A stretch of 64,000 nucleotides of DNA, from positions 4,960,001 through 5,024,000 of the forward strand of contig JAQOTA010000050.1 of the NCBI GenBank assembly GCA_029532415.1, read 5' to 3'. The notes beneath the pieces are model-generated. The model was not told where the DNA came from and did not search any database. It was given only the letters and a program-made list of their open reading frames with translations. Shown here piece after piece: positions 34,648 through 47,409 of the stretch. This DNA is from Marasmius tenuissimus (Eukaryota; Basidiomycota; Agaricomycetes; Agaricales; Marasmiaceae). The position numbers and the translations under genes are program-made. Every line of letters starts with the position of its first letter. Position 1 is the first letter of the stretch.

Positions 34648-35156
34648 TGTCACAAACTGCCACTATTCTTTTGTCCTGTCCACCCCGGTGCCGGCCCTAC
34701 TTCCCCGGATCTTGCCATTTACCATCACCAGAGTCATTCCAATCAATTCTCCCATCGACATAGCATTGCCACCTGTCATCCTCATTTACTTATTGAGCCA
34801 TATCAGTTATTTTGGTCTTTCATCATGGAACAATCATCTTTTGATCTCTTTCTCATACCTTACCTTTGGTTACAACTATACATGTTTGGTTTGACTTCCC
34901 CACTTTTCTCTCATGGATACTTTTGACAGTTCTCATCATTTCATTCATTCCTTGTGATGCATATTCTCATATATACTCATGGTCTCTGTAGGTAGTTTCC
35001 CAGCTTGTCCACTTTGTCTCCCCACCGCTTGTAGCACTCGTGCTGGGTTGAGCTTTTGGCTGCTCAATCTACTCTTTTACTTTTCTATCAACTAGTCTTA
35101 TCTCTGAGTGAGTTCAGGTGGCTTGAGAGGTTTCTTCACAGAGGCCATTCGTGACA
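34648..35156 (+). repeat. 5' LTR of the gypsy element
   Basis: TGTCACAAACTGCC to CCATTCGTGACA. Differences from the 3' LTR noticed: CCCCACTTTT versus CCCCGCTTTT, CCACCGCTTG versus CCACTGCTTG, and GCACTCGTG versus GCACTTGTG. Confidence 0.95.
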
Positions 35157-35157
35157 C

Positions 35158-37358
35158 TTGGACAAGCTCCTTTTACTCTCACCCCACCTTGTTGGCACAC
35201 TGGCACATATCAACGCATACCCCTACCCAGGGATTGCCCCATCTTTTAGCAGAACCTTAAACCGTGAAGAACTTGGTCACAGAATACTCCGGAGTCCTGA
35301 GAGATATAACAATTGCTGGGTTAATACACACCGTGCAGTGTGGACCTCAGGTGAAGGCTCCACTTTCCACAATCAGTACCTACTAGTGAGGGTCTTTGAA
35401 TTCACAGATCCCTCTATCACCATTATCCTATACCAAGGCCCCCTTTGCATTACTCAACTCTTTGACACCCCTTCACCCACTCTTGCACAACGTATTTCTG
35501 CTATTATCCCTGAAAGAGAATTCACCTTTGTTTCCAACTTATTTTTCACACTTTCTGGTCGTCTTCTATATCCTGATCTCCAAGCTCATGCTCTTTCCTT
35601 CATCCTCATTGAAAAATCTCATTGCCCAACATTGCTTCACCCTCCCGGCAACGAGGACCTCGAGAAACTGCAAGAGCACCTAGCCCAGAACCAAGACCAG
35701 AACCTCAGTATCCCCGCCCTTTTCCTTTACCACATCGAATTGAACCTGGAGACGGAGAGAGACTTTTTGCAGTACTTGCCAACATCCGGCAAGAAGTTGA
35801 CTGGCTAGATCAGCCTACCTCAAACGGACAACACGGCTGGTATATTGTTGGAGAAACACAAGCAGAGAACCGTTGGTTGACAGCTGCTGAGGAGAGAGAG
35901 TTACACGTCTTCATTTCTCCAGAGCAAACCTGTACGTCACCAACTATCAAAGAAGAACATATTAGTCCTGTTCCCCTTAGACCAATTCCTCAACCAAAAT
36001 CCGAGTCCTCACCATCAACCAACATGTCAGAACACGAAACATCTCCCGATCAACCAGCTACTACCAATCCCACCCACAATCGTCCATCATCCTGACCAGA
36101 ATCATCAATCAACCTGGGAGCAGGGTCAGATAAGGCTGCCCGTACCTCCTTTCCCAGTGAGAGAGGTGTCAAGTCTGAGAATTGGGAAGGGGACCGTGTC
36201 AAGACCAACAGATTTGTCAATAAATTCAGAAACTACCTTGCACTGAATGAAGACAGGTACCCCACTGTAGTGGACCAACAAGCGCTTTTCCTCTCATTAC
36301 TAGGTGGGGATATTGGTGCAGCATGGGCAGATAGGTGTATGGAGGAGATATATGGATGGGGTAGTGATGATGAAGGAAGTGATTGGGGTAGCAGTGACAG
36401 TGACCACCAGGACAATAACGTGGATCCTGCAGGCCAACAAACTGGAGTTGCAAACTCTACAGCATCCTCTAGGAAGTCTGTTAAGTGGCCAACCCTCGAT
36501 TCTCTCTTGAAACAATTCAAGAAGGACTTTGCTCCACTTGATCCCAAAGGCAAGGCTCAGACCGCTATTGAGACCATCACCATGACTGGAGACCTGGCTG
36601 ACATCGACAAGTACATTTCCGAATTTGAACGACATGCAGCTGTCTCTAAGCTGGGGGAGGAGGCACTTTTGCTCTTCTTCAAGCGTGGACTTCATCCCAA
36701 GCTAGTTGATCGGGTGTCTGGGACATACCCAAGGCCAAAGGGATTAGAGGGTTATAAGAAGCGAGCTGTAGAGTTGCAGAATGAGTATTTGAGTCGCAGG
36801 GCAGAAGCAGCACGCTGGAAGAACACTCGCCTGGGGAACTATGTCACTTGTTCCCAAACAACTACTACATCTACCACCATGGGTAGAGTTGCTGCAGATG
36901 CTGGAGCATCAAAGGAAGTCAATGCCTTTAAGGCTCCAGGTGCATCCTCGCCCCTTATTCCTCTGAAAAAGCTGACTCCTGAGGAACGACAGTGGTGTGT
37001 TGATAAAGGACTTTGCTTCAGATGTCGGCAACCAGGTCATCAAGGATATGAATGTCCTACATTTCCACCAACCAACCAGCGATCAGGACAATTCATTCCT
37101 ATTCAGCGTCCCACAGGCACTAATATCCGTGCCACTACTCCCGGATCTTTTTCATCCTCTGTTCCATCATCTTCCACTGTACCACCATCTTTCTCTTCTA
37201 CCCCTATGAACAATCTCGCTACCACTTCCCCTTTCTCTACCCCTGACTATATGAAAGAAATCACCGAGACATTCAACAATATTCAGAAGCTGGACCCAGA
37301 AACCAAGGCTGCCGCTGCTGCACATTGGAGGGACCTTGGCGACAAGAAGGATTTTTGA
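35158..37358 (+). pseudogene. Gypsy Gag, one frameshift and one in-frame stop
   Basis: The N-terminal part (containing SRTLNREELGHRIL and LFFTLSGRLLYPD) is in one frame to about 35640. The rest is in a second frame from there (PHRIEPGDGERLFAVL), so one frameshift lies near 35630-35700. The second frame carries TGA at 36093-36095 (CGA-to-TGA type) and then runs open to 37358. It contains a retrotransposon capsid-like region (FKKDFAPLDPKGKAQ, LFFKRGLHPKLVDRV) and a zinc knuckle CFRCRQPGHQGYEC (CX2CX4HX4C, about 37017-37057). No in-frame ATG is visible at the N-terminal end of the first part, next to the LTR. Confidence 0.85.
35159..35170 (+). promoter_or_regulatory. Candidate primer-binding site of the gypsy element
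   Basis: TGGACAAGCTCC starts two bases after the LTR (after CT). A TGG start fits the CCA end of a tRNA. The tRNA species was not identified. Confidence 0.4.
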
Positions 37359-40300
37359 TTTCCTCCCCTACCGCGTCGTTAGGAGGAGTTGTACCATTAC
37401 TTACTGGACTATCTTCGAATCGATTTGATATATTGAACCTACTCTGTGAGCAATCGTTTATATCAGAATTGAGAATGTCTGCAATCACCAGAAACAGACA
37501 GACTCCATCGATTACACTACAAGTTGAGTTCATAGGGAAGATTACCGGTCAGAAAATCAACGCAGAAGCACTTGTTGATAGTGGAGCAGAAGGGATCATC
37601 ATTAATTCAACTTTTGCCTGAAAACATCATTTCACTCTTCTTCCTGTTTCAACCCCTTTTCCAGTCCGGAATGTGGATGGATCTGAGAATGTCCTTGGAT
37701 GGGTTCGATATTTTACCCAACAAAAGCTTCGTATCTATTCTCAAGACCATCTGTCATTCCACGAGGAAACAGCTGAATTCTATGTCACAGATATTGGGGA
37801 TCATGATGTTATACTTGGAACAGATTGGTTGGAGCAGCATAATCCAGAGATCAATTGGATAAACCAAGAGGTGGATATGGTTAGATGTCCTCCCACATGC
37901 ATTTGCGAAAATCCACCTGTCAAGAATGTTTGCACCAAGTCAGAGGTAAAATCAACATTTCGGGCATCCAAATCAACAATTCCTTGTTTCTATCGGGACT
38001 ACAAGGTTACTTGGAAAGAGGAGGACGGTGTTCCAGTTCCAGTTACCAAGATTGCTGGAAGTCGCAGACGAGTCCGTTCGTTTGTTGGACATCCCCCACT
38101 ACCATCAAAGCTGTTCACAGAAGATGATGATGGAGAAGTTGAGGTGCCTAGAGATTGGGTAATTAGAGCATTGAAACAAGTCTTTGGAAAAGAGGACTCT
38201 CCGGTGAGCGAACCAGATTTCGAGGACAGTCCTACTATGAATATCCGAGCAGCATTCACAAATGCACAAGTATTAGCAGAGAAACACCATGCTGCTGATA
38301 AAACTCCCAAGAAGCTTGAGGAACTAGTTCCGGAGCAATACCATGGATTTCTATCAGTTTTTGACAAGAAGATAGCAGAACGGTTACCAGCACAAGGAGA
38401 TTGGGATCATGCCATTGATCTCAAGCCAGATTTCCAACCAAAGACTTGCAAGACATATCCTCTATCACCCAATGAACAACAGGAACTTGATTCATTCCTC
38501 AAGGAGAATTTAGAGAAGGGATATATTCGTCCTTCAAAGTCATCAATGGCAAGTCCATTTTTCTTCGTCAAAAAGAAAGATGGAAAGCTACGACCTGTAC
38601 AGGACTATCGGGTTCTCAACACTGGCACTGTCAAGAATGAATATCCACTACCCCTCATATCAGAACTTGTGGATAAACTCAAGGGAGCACGAGTATTTTC
38701 TAAAGTGGATCTCAGATGGGGTTACAACAATATCAGAATCAAGGAGGGGGATGAGTGGAAAGCTGCATTCAAGACAAACCGAGGCCTTTTTGAACCAACG
38801 GTGATGTTCTTTGGCCTTATGAACTCACCTGCAACATTCCAAGCAATGATGAACACCATTTTTAGTGACTTGATTGAGTCAGGGAAGGTGGTCATCTATA
38901 TGGACGACATTCTTATATTCACGGACACTATGGAGGAACATCGTCAAATTGTCAGAAAGGTGCTTCAGCAGTTAAAAGATCATGACCTCTACTTGAAACC
39001 AGAAAAGTGCACTTTCGAAGCTGAGTCAGTTGAATTCCTGGGCCTGATAATCTCTCACAACACCCTTGCTATGGATCCAGTAAAGGTAGCAGGTGTCACT
39101 GAATGGCCAACACCACATTCTGTGAAGGAAGTGCAATCATTTCTTGGGTTTGGGAATTTCTATCGCCGCTTTATAGAGGGGTTTTCTCGGATTGCAAGAC
39201 CATTATTCGAGTTGACCAGGAAGGAACATCAATAGAACTGGACCCTAGATTGTCAAACAGCATTTGATGCTTTAAAAGCTGTGTTCATATCCTCTCCAGT
39301 ATTGCTGATGCCTGATGAATCAAAACTGTATCGTGTGGAAGTTGATGCATCAGACTTTGCTACTGGAGGAATCCTCTCACAGCAAGGTGAAGATGGCCAG
39401 TGGCACCCAACAGCATATATTTCCAAATCACTGTCAGAGGCCGAACGGAACTACGATATCCATGATAAAGAACTCTTGGCAATCATCAGAGCATTGGAAA
39501 CATGGAGACACTATTTGGAAGGAGCACCATATACAGTGGAGATTCATACAGATCACAAGAACCTGGAGTACTTTACCACAGCACAGAAATTAAGTCGTCG
39601 ACAAGCGCGATGGGCTTTATTCTTGACTCGATTTGACTTTGTATTCATCCACAAGCCAGGTCCATCCAATCGCAGTGACCCTCTGTCCCGGCGTCCAGAT
39701 CATAAAGAGGGGGTAGAGAATGACAATTCTGATCGTGTTCTCCTCGATCACAAGTTTTTTCAAATCCGAGCAACCCGACCTGGCATGGTTACCACATCTA
39801 TGGATGAAGAGTTGAGACATAGGATTGTAGAGTGTCCAAGAAAGGATGCTGAGGTTGTGAGTGCCCTCAATGTCATCTTGAACAATGGTCCCCGCTCGCT
39901 TGTCAAAAATCTACAGGAATGGAATTACGAGGATGGACTAATCCTCTTCAGAGGAAAGGTCTATGTTCCATATGATATCGAGCTTCGACGTGAACTGGTA
40001 CGGCTCCATCATGATACACTGGCTGCTGGACACCCAGGACGCTTCAAGACATACGAACTCCTTAGCCGCAAGTACTGGTGGCCAGGCATGTCGGTGTTTG
40101 TCAAAGAATATGTGGAAGGATGTGCAACTTGTCAACTTACCAAAGCCAACAACAATCCTCCCCATGTCCCACTAGTTCCCAACGAGATTCCAGAGAGGCC
40201 ATTCAGTATCATAACTTCTGACTTCATTACCGACCTGCCTCTTTGCGATGGTTCAGACTCCATTCATGTGGTGGTTGATCGGACAACCAAGACAGTGGTT

Positions 40301-41506
40301 GCAACACCATGTAACAAGACAATCGACAGTGATGGGACAGCAGATCTTCTGGTAGACCATGTGTGGGCACGATATGGATTGTGGGACAAGATGATTACAG
40401 ATCAAGGTCCACAGTTTGCAGGGAAGGTTATGACAGCATTGTCAAAGAAACTTGGCATTGTTCAGGGACTCAGTACAGCTTACCACCCACAAACTGATGG
40501 AGAAACAGAACGATATATTCAGGAGCTTGAGCAATATTTGCGGGTTTTCTGTGACTATCGACAAGATGACTGGGTTAAGTTACTTCCTTTTGCAGTCTTC
40601 TGTCACAACAATCACATTCACTCTGCAACAGGACAAGCACCATACAAACTTCTTTATGGCTTTCTTCCAAAGATGTTCCCCTCAGTCAACCCAAGAACAG
40701 ATGTCCCAAGAGTGGAGGAACGTCTCCGACAACTAGAAGAAGTAAGAGATGAGGTTAAAGCAAGTCTGAACATGGCAGCAGAGTTGATGAAGAGGAATAA
40801 CCATGACCATATGGAGAATGGTATCAGCTTCAAAGTTGGTGATAAAGTTACATTGGATGGAAAAAACCTCAAATCAACAAGACCAAAAGCTAAGTTGGCG
40901 AATCGTCGTCATGGCCCTTTTGAGATTGTTGATGTTCTTGGTCCAGTAACTTACCGTCTCAAGTTACCCAAGACATGGAGCAGAATCCATCCAGTATTTC
41001 ACGCTTCTCTTCTACTACCATATCGAGAGACAGAAGCTCATGGACCCAATTATCCTGCTCTTGAGGAAGTGGAACCAGAAGATGGTGAATATGAGGTGGA
41101 GGCAATTCTAGATGCACAACCAACACCGAATGCACGTGGAGTGGAATATTTGATCAAGTGGAAGGGTTATCCAGATACAGAAACATCGTGGCGGCCTAGG
41201 TCTAGTCTCAACTGTGATGAAATGCTTGAGGAGTTCTATGCAAAGAATCCTAACGCATATCATCCATCGAAACCACATACAAGGCCAAAAAAGAGGACAA
41301 CAAGGGTTAGATCTATGGGCATTTTGGCAAGTGAAATCTGGAAAGATACACCAGTGCTCCAGGCGCAAGCACATCCTAAAGAGGGGGTATTGTCACAAAC
41401 TGCCACTATTCTTTTGTCCTGTCCACCCCGGTGCCGGCCCTACTTCCCCGGATCTTGCCATTTACCATCACCAGAGTCATTCCAATCAATTCTCCCATCG
41501 ACATAG
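37325..41506 (+). pseudogene. Gypsy Pol with chromodomain, two in-frame stops
   Basis: Pol overlaps the end of Gag by 34 nt in the -1 frame, as expected for frameshift expression. In order: protease LVDSGAEG (about 37570), RT with YMDDILIF (about 38900), RNase H (DASDFATGGILSQQ, HDKELLAIIRALE), integrase HHCC finger (LVRLHH...CATC), integrase core (TSDFITDL, ITDQGPQFAG, HPQTDGETER), and a chromodomain (VEYLIKWKGYPDTETSW, about 41135-41195). Stops: TGA 37619-37621 (CGA-to-TGA type) and TAG 39233-39235 (TGG-to-TAG type), both with the frame kept. The terminal stop lies 116 bp inside the 3' LTR. Chromodomains of this group usually target insertion to chromatin marks. Confidence 0.92.
41378..41390 (+). 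other. Polypurine tract of the gypsy element
   Basis: AAAGAGGGGGTAT directly before the 3' LTR. It is translated as part of the Pol frame. Confidence 0.8.
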
Positions 41507-41899
41507 CATTGCCACCTGTCATCCTCATTTACTTATTGAGCCATATCAGTTATTTTGGTCTTTCATCATGGAACAATCATCTTTTGATCTCTTTCTCATA
41601 CCTTACCTTTGGTTACAACTATACATGTTTGGTTTGACTTCCCCGCTTTTCTCTCATGGATACTTTTGACAGTTCTCATCATTTCATTCATTCCTTGTGA
41701 TGCATATTCTCATATATACTCATGGTCTCTGTAGGTAGTTTCCCAGCTTGTCCACTTTGTCTCCCCACTGCTTGTAGCACTTGTGCTGGGTTGAGCTTTT
41801 GGCTGCTCAATCTACTCTTTTACTTTTCTATCAACTAGTCTTATCTCTGAGTGAGTTCAGGTGGCTTGAGAGGTTTCTTCACAGAGGCCATTCGTGACA
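41391..41899 (+). repeat. 3' LTR of the gypsy element
   Basis: 509 bp, TGTCACAAACTGCC to CCATTCGTGACA, followed by TGGTT. Confidence 0.95.
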
Positions 41900-42264
41900 T
41901 GGTTGAAAGGAGTCGCAACAAGGGAAGATTGGTAGGTGCAATACGTCCTTGTCTGTGACTCATTCTGTGAATACAATTGAACAATGGTGCAGGGTGTCAA
42001 TCTGAATGGGCCTGGGAGATTGAGAGCCCTCGATTTGTGATATCAGCGTGCTTATCGCGAGTGGGTATGGAAGGAGTAGGGTGGAGAGGATGTGAAGGGG
42101 ATCGTGCCGGGTGGTAGTCAATACTGCTTGGACATGGTAGACACGACGGGGATCGGAATGGCAGGAGCGTCAATGGTATCCACAGACATAATTCTCTATT
42201 TATGCGGAGACTTTGGTTAGTAAAAAGTAACGATCAGACAATGGCCAGATACTCAATCGAGCTC

Positions 42265-42728
42265 CTAGTCTTGTAGAGCGTCTATTCCCAAAAAATGTCC
42301 ATCCCAAAACACCTCCAGTCGATATCTGGCAACCACAGGTCTTAATGATAGGCATGAATCGCGCAAGGAGGTTTTCCTAAATGGCATTGGAGCAGTGAGC
42401 GCAGTGGGAGTCGTGTTAACTTGGTATAAGCCGGCAGTAAACATACCGTACTGCAAGATATGACTAAGGTGGGCTCAGAGTGCAACTAAGGAGGATAACT
42501 TTGATACTCACCTCTGCGTATTCTGCCTCCTCTTCTGTTCCCCAAATGCACTGATGTTGACCTTGGCTGCTGAAACACCCTGTTGTCATTGTTGATAGTG
42601 AGTGTCCCGGGCCCAGTGTTAACATTGTGGTCCCTCCACGACATTGAGTACACATCCTCGGGGAGCTTGGATCTGTTGATACACCAGCCATCCTTGGTGG
42701 AGTAGAAAGGCGAGTGCTGATGGGACAT
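42265..42728 (-). pseudogene. P2: decayed first exons of a third RGTEEEEAEY-family member
   Basis: Exon 1 (42728-42512) starts MSHQHSPFYSTKDG and keeps SWRDHNVNTGPGTLTINND. It then shifts frame before the acidic GTEEEAEYAE end, which lies in another frame. The donor GAG|GTGAGT and acceptor CTTGCAG|TAC (42450) sit at the family positions. The exon 2 behind them encodes unrelated sequence to a TAG at 42265 and lacks the YKRGDIQLL motif. The rest of the gene is missing. The adjacent gypsy insertion at 41899 may explain part of the loss. Confidence 0.6.
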
Positions 42729-44919
42729 GTGTTTTGGTGGTGAACTTTGAGGGTAAGCGTTAGGGGATGGGAGGCTTCAACCAACATCGGGCTTATCTGC
42801 CATACCTCAACAAGCTGAAACTTGATCGTGACAGGTCGCCAGTTCCCCTGAGTTTGAGATTGAGATGTTTTTGAAGAGGGTTGGGGATGCTGAGGGACAA
42901 AGATATGGGATGAGAAGGCACCAGTTTCCTTACAAGCTGTAGAATTCGCAAGAAGAATCGCGCGTTGTCAGTGTATGTCAGTGTTTCCGGAGAAGGATCG
43001 AGAGAGGTGCCCTGAGGTGCCTATATAATGTTTGCTTGAGCGATCTTCCCAAGTATGTCATTCTTGGTCAAAAATTCCACATCGGACCTCAAAATTGGTG
43101 AAGAACGAACAATTGCCAAAGATTCATTGAGCTGTGGTGGATGTTGTAGACAATGAGCAAAGGTGCTTTGCCAGTGTCTGTGGCATTGAACATGACCATC
43201 AAAACTTCGCTTTCAATACCAATTGATATGGCCTCACAGAACTTCGCTCCTTGACCGACAGTGATCTTTCCCCCTCAAATTGAAGTCCTCAGTTCTCCGC
43301 TTTATCATCTGCCTGCTTTCTGTGATATCTATCTCAACTCAAGAGTCAATGCTCTTCCAAGCTCCACTTCCACCGACAAGAAGACGACTTTCTCTCGGAA
43401 TCACATCTCACAAGGCCAAATCTGTGCTAATTTCATTTCCTGATCTGCTGGCTAGTCAACAAATGATACCAGTGATGACCATCAAGCAATACTGGCGAGC
43501 TTCCCTTGGTTCCTATTGTCTTTCCTCACCACGTCTCACGCACTCTGATATACCAAGCTTCTGAGATGCCCGATTCCCCAAAGTCAACAATTCTGTCTTG
43601 AACACAAACACTCTGACTCATAATCAACCCACTGTTTCACGTCTAATGGAGACAGCAGGTGACAGCCATAGACCGCTCACGCGTCAAGATGGATAGGACG
43701 AGGTGAATGGACTATGAATGAGAGAGCGTTGGCATTAGAGATGAAATCAAGACAAGAGAAAGCATCAAGTATTGAACGGCAACTTCACCGGAACGGCTAT
43801 GTTCATGTCACCACCAGGTAAACTTGAGTTTACCTGCAATTCTCCAGGTTACTGCTGTGTTTCTTCTGTGTTTTTTTGCCTTTGATGCTCATTGATTCAC
43901 TGCCAGATCCCTTTACCTGTCACTGGCTCATCAGAGAGGCGTATCCGGAGAAGGGATTTACTTTGCATGGGCATGGATCACGCTCTGGAACGGGACTAGT
44001 AGGCTGCAAGCAGAAGCATAATGGCCACAATTCACAGTGTAGGCAAGCACCTCCATGACTCAGGAACCTCGGAGTCTTATCCCAACATCGACACCCAACA
44101 TCATCGCTCTGCTCCTTCTCCTCTGCCTCGTTCACTACACTCTCACCTCAATCCGATACTCATGGAGCTGCATGCTCCTTTACACGTTCTGCATAAATCC
44201 GGCTCCAGACCACACTGAAATATACCAAACAGGAGAAATAGAACTAGAGACAGTTCTAGGTGGGACATATACGAGAGAAACTAAGACGGGACAGAACGTC
44301 AGGACAACAGTGGTCGGGTTGAGCCTGAAGATACAGAAAGTTGTCAACAAAGGTTTTGGGCAGCAGCATTCAGGAGTTCCATTGGTTTTCAACCTAGCTG
44401 ATGCTATAAACGACATCCTTTTTCCACCCCTTTATGCGCAGATGTGCTTGCTCCCTCTGCCATGACCATGGGCAAGTGGAACAAGAGCACAGAATCGTGC
44501 TCTGCGCTTGGTAGAGACAAGGCCAGGATACAGCATTGACTATGATTCAGAAGTCCTAAATCACAAGGCTTTGTTATCTGTGGATCCATTTTAACTCTTC
44601 TTGGACGTCCCTAAGTTCAATCCTTCTACATCATAGACATATTTGCCTACATACTAAAACCAACCATCCGACTGATGGAAGGTCTTACGCTCCTCACTTC
44701 TCCCTGCTTTCTTGTCATCGCCATCTTTTTTTTTCTGTGGGACAATAATCAACAACAGCAACCTATCTCAAATAGAAATACGTACTTTTCTATCTATGTT
44801 CAGTTTTCACACTCAGAGGGAGTTGAATGTTCTTGATAGCTGACAGCTGCTCCGATTACTGCAAGTCCTAGGGCTCTGTCACTGCACCAAGAAACTGACC
44901 TGACAATGGATCTAGTAAG
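42729..44919. other. Intergenic, no confident gene
   Basis: The region near 43130-43170 (GTGGATGTTGTAGACAATG) matches 60208-60235 of the segmental duplication, so this is a decayed copy of the same upstream DNA. A plus-strand ORF of 136 codons at 44055-44465 has one hydrophobic stretch (IIALLLLLCLVHY). It overlaps an equally long minus ORF and I cannot support it as a gene. Confidence 0.4.
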
Positions 44920-45718
44920 TCAAGTATCACTCAAAATAAGAAACGCTCTGCTTTCACCTCCCACAACCACCCATATCCTCATGCATTGCACCTCTTTCTC
45001 TAATCCCGCATCTACCAAACCCCTAATATAGCGACGAGGGTTGGCATCATGCTCCGGAGCAAGAGTGTCAACAAACTCCTCGACCATCTTGGACCTGACC
45101 ACCATGTCGCACCATTGATGTTGCCAAGCATGGCTTACTTTGTAGGGTATGCAATGACCAGAGGGGGTTTGATGAAGCCAAAGGAGCTGGTTACCACAGA
45201 TTGTTGGTAGGATTTGCGACAAGTGACGATTGGAAGGCCCAATACAAGTCGTTCTTTGGATCTGATTTTGCGATAGTAGGGGTGCAGAGTTATGCGCGGT
45301 TCTAGCAGATTGCCAACCTTAGGTGGTCTGATGACTTGTTCACTGCGAGTGGCAATGGGGATCAAGGTGAGAAGGATGGGGAGGGATCAAGTTGGGTGCT
45401 GGCTGGTCCTGCTTAGACAGAGACCACGGGTATTTGAACTGAAATAATGAAGGCGTCAGCAGACGATTTTACATCCATGCAGCAGAAAAAAACCGATCAG
45501 TAAAGAAACAACAATGAGACGATAGTCAGATACTCACTGGAGCTGAGTAAGTCTCTGTCATCATCTGCGCTGGCTTTCCTGATTCCATCTTCCTGAAGCC
45601 AATTCATAAGGTGGGACCTGCCGTGGCGCAGCAGGCAAGTACAGATTTGAATTCCATGGGCCATACAGTTTCCTTTCCTCCTCTGCCTCCTTGACTGATT
45701 ATCAGTGCTAGTGATCAC
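44920..45718 (-). pseudogene. Decayed minus-strand gene of unknown function
   Basis: Three coding pieces join in the same order. The first is an exon near 45718-45530 (LLRHGRSHLMNWLQEDG, ending SSS at a GTGAGT donor). The second is an exon from about 45440 (FKYPWSLSKQDQPAPN) that shifts frame into RITLHPYYRKIRSKERL and ends YPTK at donor GTAAGC. The third is a last exon (SKMVEEFVDTLAPEHDA to LSDT, stop at 44920-44922) whose acceptor GGTCAG joins in phase. The frameshift in the middle exon and the absence of a clear start indicate a pseudogene. I do not recognise the family. Confidence 0.42.
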
Positions 45719-47130
45719 GTACTCTTTTGTGCACTGGTGAGTACTTCAAACATATGCTATCAACTCAGCTACTTGTTGTAGGAGGTTGTAGGCTAGACAT
45801 TGTGCAAGTGTAGTACTTGAATCAATTGATTTTAAATTTATTTTGTGGCTGAGAGCTGGAAATGCCGCAGCGCCCATAGTGCAGTATGTAGTACTGCCGC
45901 TGACCTTATTATTCAATGGCCAGCTCCTCATAGCTTGAGATGTCGTGAAGCAGGCACAGTAGAGGAAGGCAGTTAACTGTCAGTATATGACTAACAGAGG
46001 ACGGCCTGTGGAAGTCTTAGTCTGAGCACTGGGGCCAAACTGTGAAGGATGCAGTTTGGTCCGAATGCACCTTAGTGAAAAAGGAAATTATCCAGTCAAA
46101 GTAAGGGACTGGGGATATCTACCAGGAAGTAAGCTGAATAAGGGGAAATTGAGTTGGTATTGACCTGAAAAGTACATTAATTGTGTAGTGAAGTCCAAGT
46201 TGATTGGGGGACACAATAAAGTGTGCACCTCAGTCAGATAAGAACGGTTCTCCATAAACTCTGAATCCGTAACTCCTGAAGATCATCCGTTCTAAAACGC
46301 TGTCGGTGAATGCCTTGCAATCACAAGTCTGGATGACAGGGAGTGACTCACAAAAGGTGGGTTTCCAGATGGAAGTGAAGGGGTGGGCAGAGAGCAGAAA
46401 GACACGAAAGGAGACATGTCAAATTTGGCTATGAGGTGAATCCATAGCAACGACCAGTGGTCAATGTTTTGGATACGTAGATTAGAACCGGTATGCTTCC
46501 ATTGATGTTATTCTTGCTAGTGTCAGAGGAAGAGGTGGTGGCGTGGGTCTGACCGTGTCATTTCACCGTTTGGCAAATGCCATCTAAAGTGGCACTTGCT
46601 GGGCGCCCAAAATCTATGTCAACTTGGACCAAGGTTGAACATCTAGGACCTGTAGGGTGAACAGCTGTTGGTACATGATTCAATTTCTATCTGGGTACCT
46701 TTCTCAATACAGAAGATTATGAAAACAAGAACAACTGGTCACAAATTTCAACTGGACAAGACAGGCTAGCACACGGCCACATATAAAGATAGCACCCAAA
46801 CCCTGGACCAAGGATTGCCGACATATTGGCCCCTCAGTCATCTCTTTCATTGAAGAGGTTGGTAAAAGCATGTCTGTCATTAGGGATGGACTGCAGTCTG
46901 CCAAGAAGACAGGGTCTGGTCTGACTCTTGTGTAGTGGGAGGTATAGGATGGAATCAACATTGTCCTTCTACACTGTTACTCCAAGGTGAAGCACAAGTG
47001 GTCCTGGTTGATCTAGATTCATATTGTGCAAGCATATAGCCTGATAGAGCTTCCCTTAGAGAATCTTATGAAGTGGTGCTTGAAAACTACTCAAGTGTAT
47101 CAGGGGGAGTGTCTGGAGAGTGCATGAAAA
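45719..47130. other. Intergenic, nothing recognised
   Basis: No ORF over 85 codons, no paired splice pattern and no terminal repeats found by eye. Confidence 0.4.
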
Positions 47131-47132
47131 TA

Positions 47133-47409
47133 CTGACCTATTTCAGTCAATTCAGATGGGGGAGTGACATGTGACTGTCCATACAAACTTGAGGTTTCAG
47201 ATGAGTGGCCATGAGGCTGTGACCAGGCAAAAAATTTTGGGCAATGGGTGCTTTGCACCCACAAAATTTTGGTGCACTGACCTCTCTGGACCGGCCACAG
47301 TGCCAGATGAATTTGGATGGGGCCCCAGTGACCTGTGACCATCTGAAAAGCTTTTGGATATTGGACTGCCTGTGACGTGGGACCATCTGAATTGGCTGAA
47401 ATAGGTCAG
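47133..47409. mobile_element. 277-bp MITE with long TIRs, TA target (Tc1/mariner-like), palindromic centre
   Basis: Terminal inverted repeats CTGACCTATTTCAG...CAGATGG of about 27 bp (47133-47159 and 47383-47409) differ at one position. Weaker similarity extends inward. Both ends abut TA (47131-47132 and 47410-47411), the hallmark of Tc1/mariner-type insertion. A second inverted repeat sits in the middle: TGGGTGC-TTT-GCACCCA at 47245-47261, with outer AAAATTTT arms reaching about 47229 and 47271. No coding capacity. Confidence 0.8.

Larger units (their letters stand above)
34648..41899 (+). mobile_element. Complete Ty3/gypsy chromovirus-type retrotransposon
   Basis: 7252 bp with 509-bp LTRs at both ends and perfect 5-bp target duplications TGGTT (34643-34647 and 41900-41904). 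Gag, protease, RT, RNase H, integrase and a C-terminal chromodomain occur in the order of chromoviruses. I count three differences between the LTRs, all transitions, so insertion is recent. Even so, three in-frame stops and one frameshift make this copy non-autonomous. Confidence 0.96.

Noticed and set aside
44055..44465. 136-codon plus-strand ORF with a hydrophobic segment
   Set aside because: It overlaps a minus-strand ORF of similar quality and has no family resemblance, splice sites or paralogue. It is not supportable as a gene.
45610..45655. tRNA- or SINE-like A box (TGGCGCAGCAGG) followed by a B-box-like GATTTGAATTCC
   Set aside because: The two boxes are only about 15 bp apart, the B box is imperfect, and no cloverleaf can be drawn.
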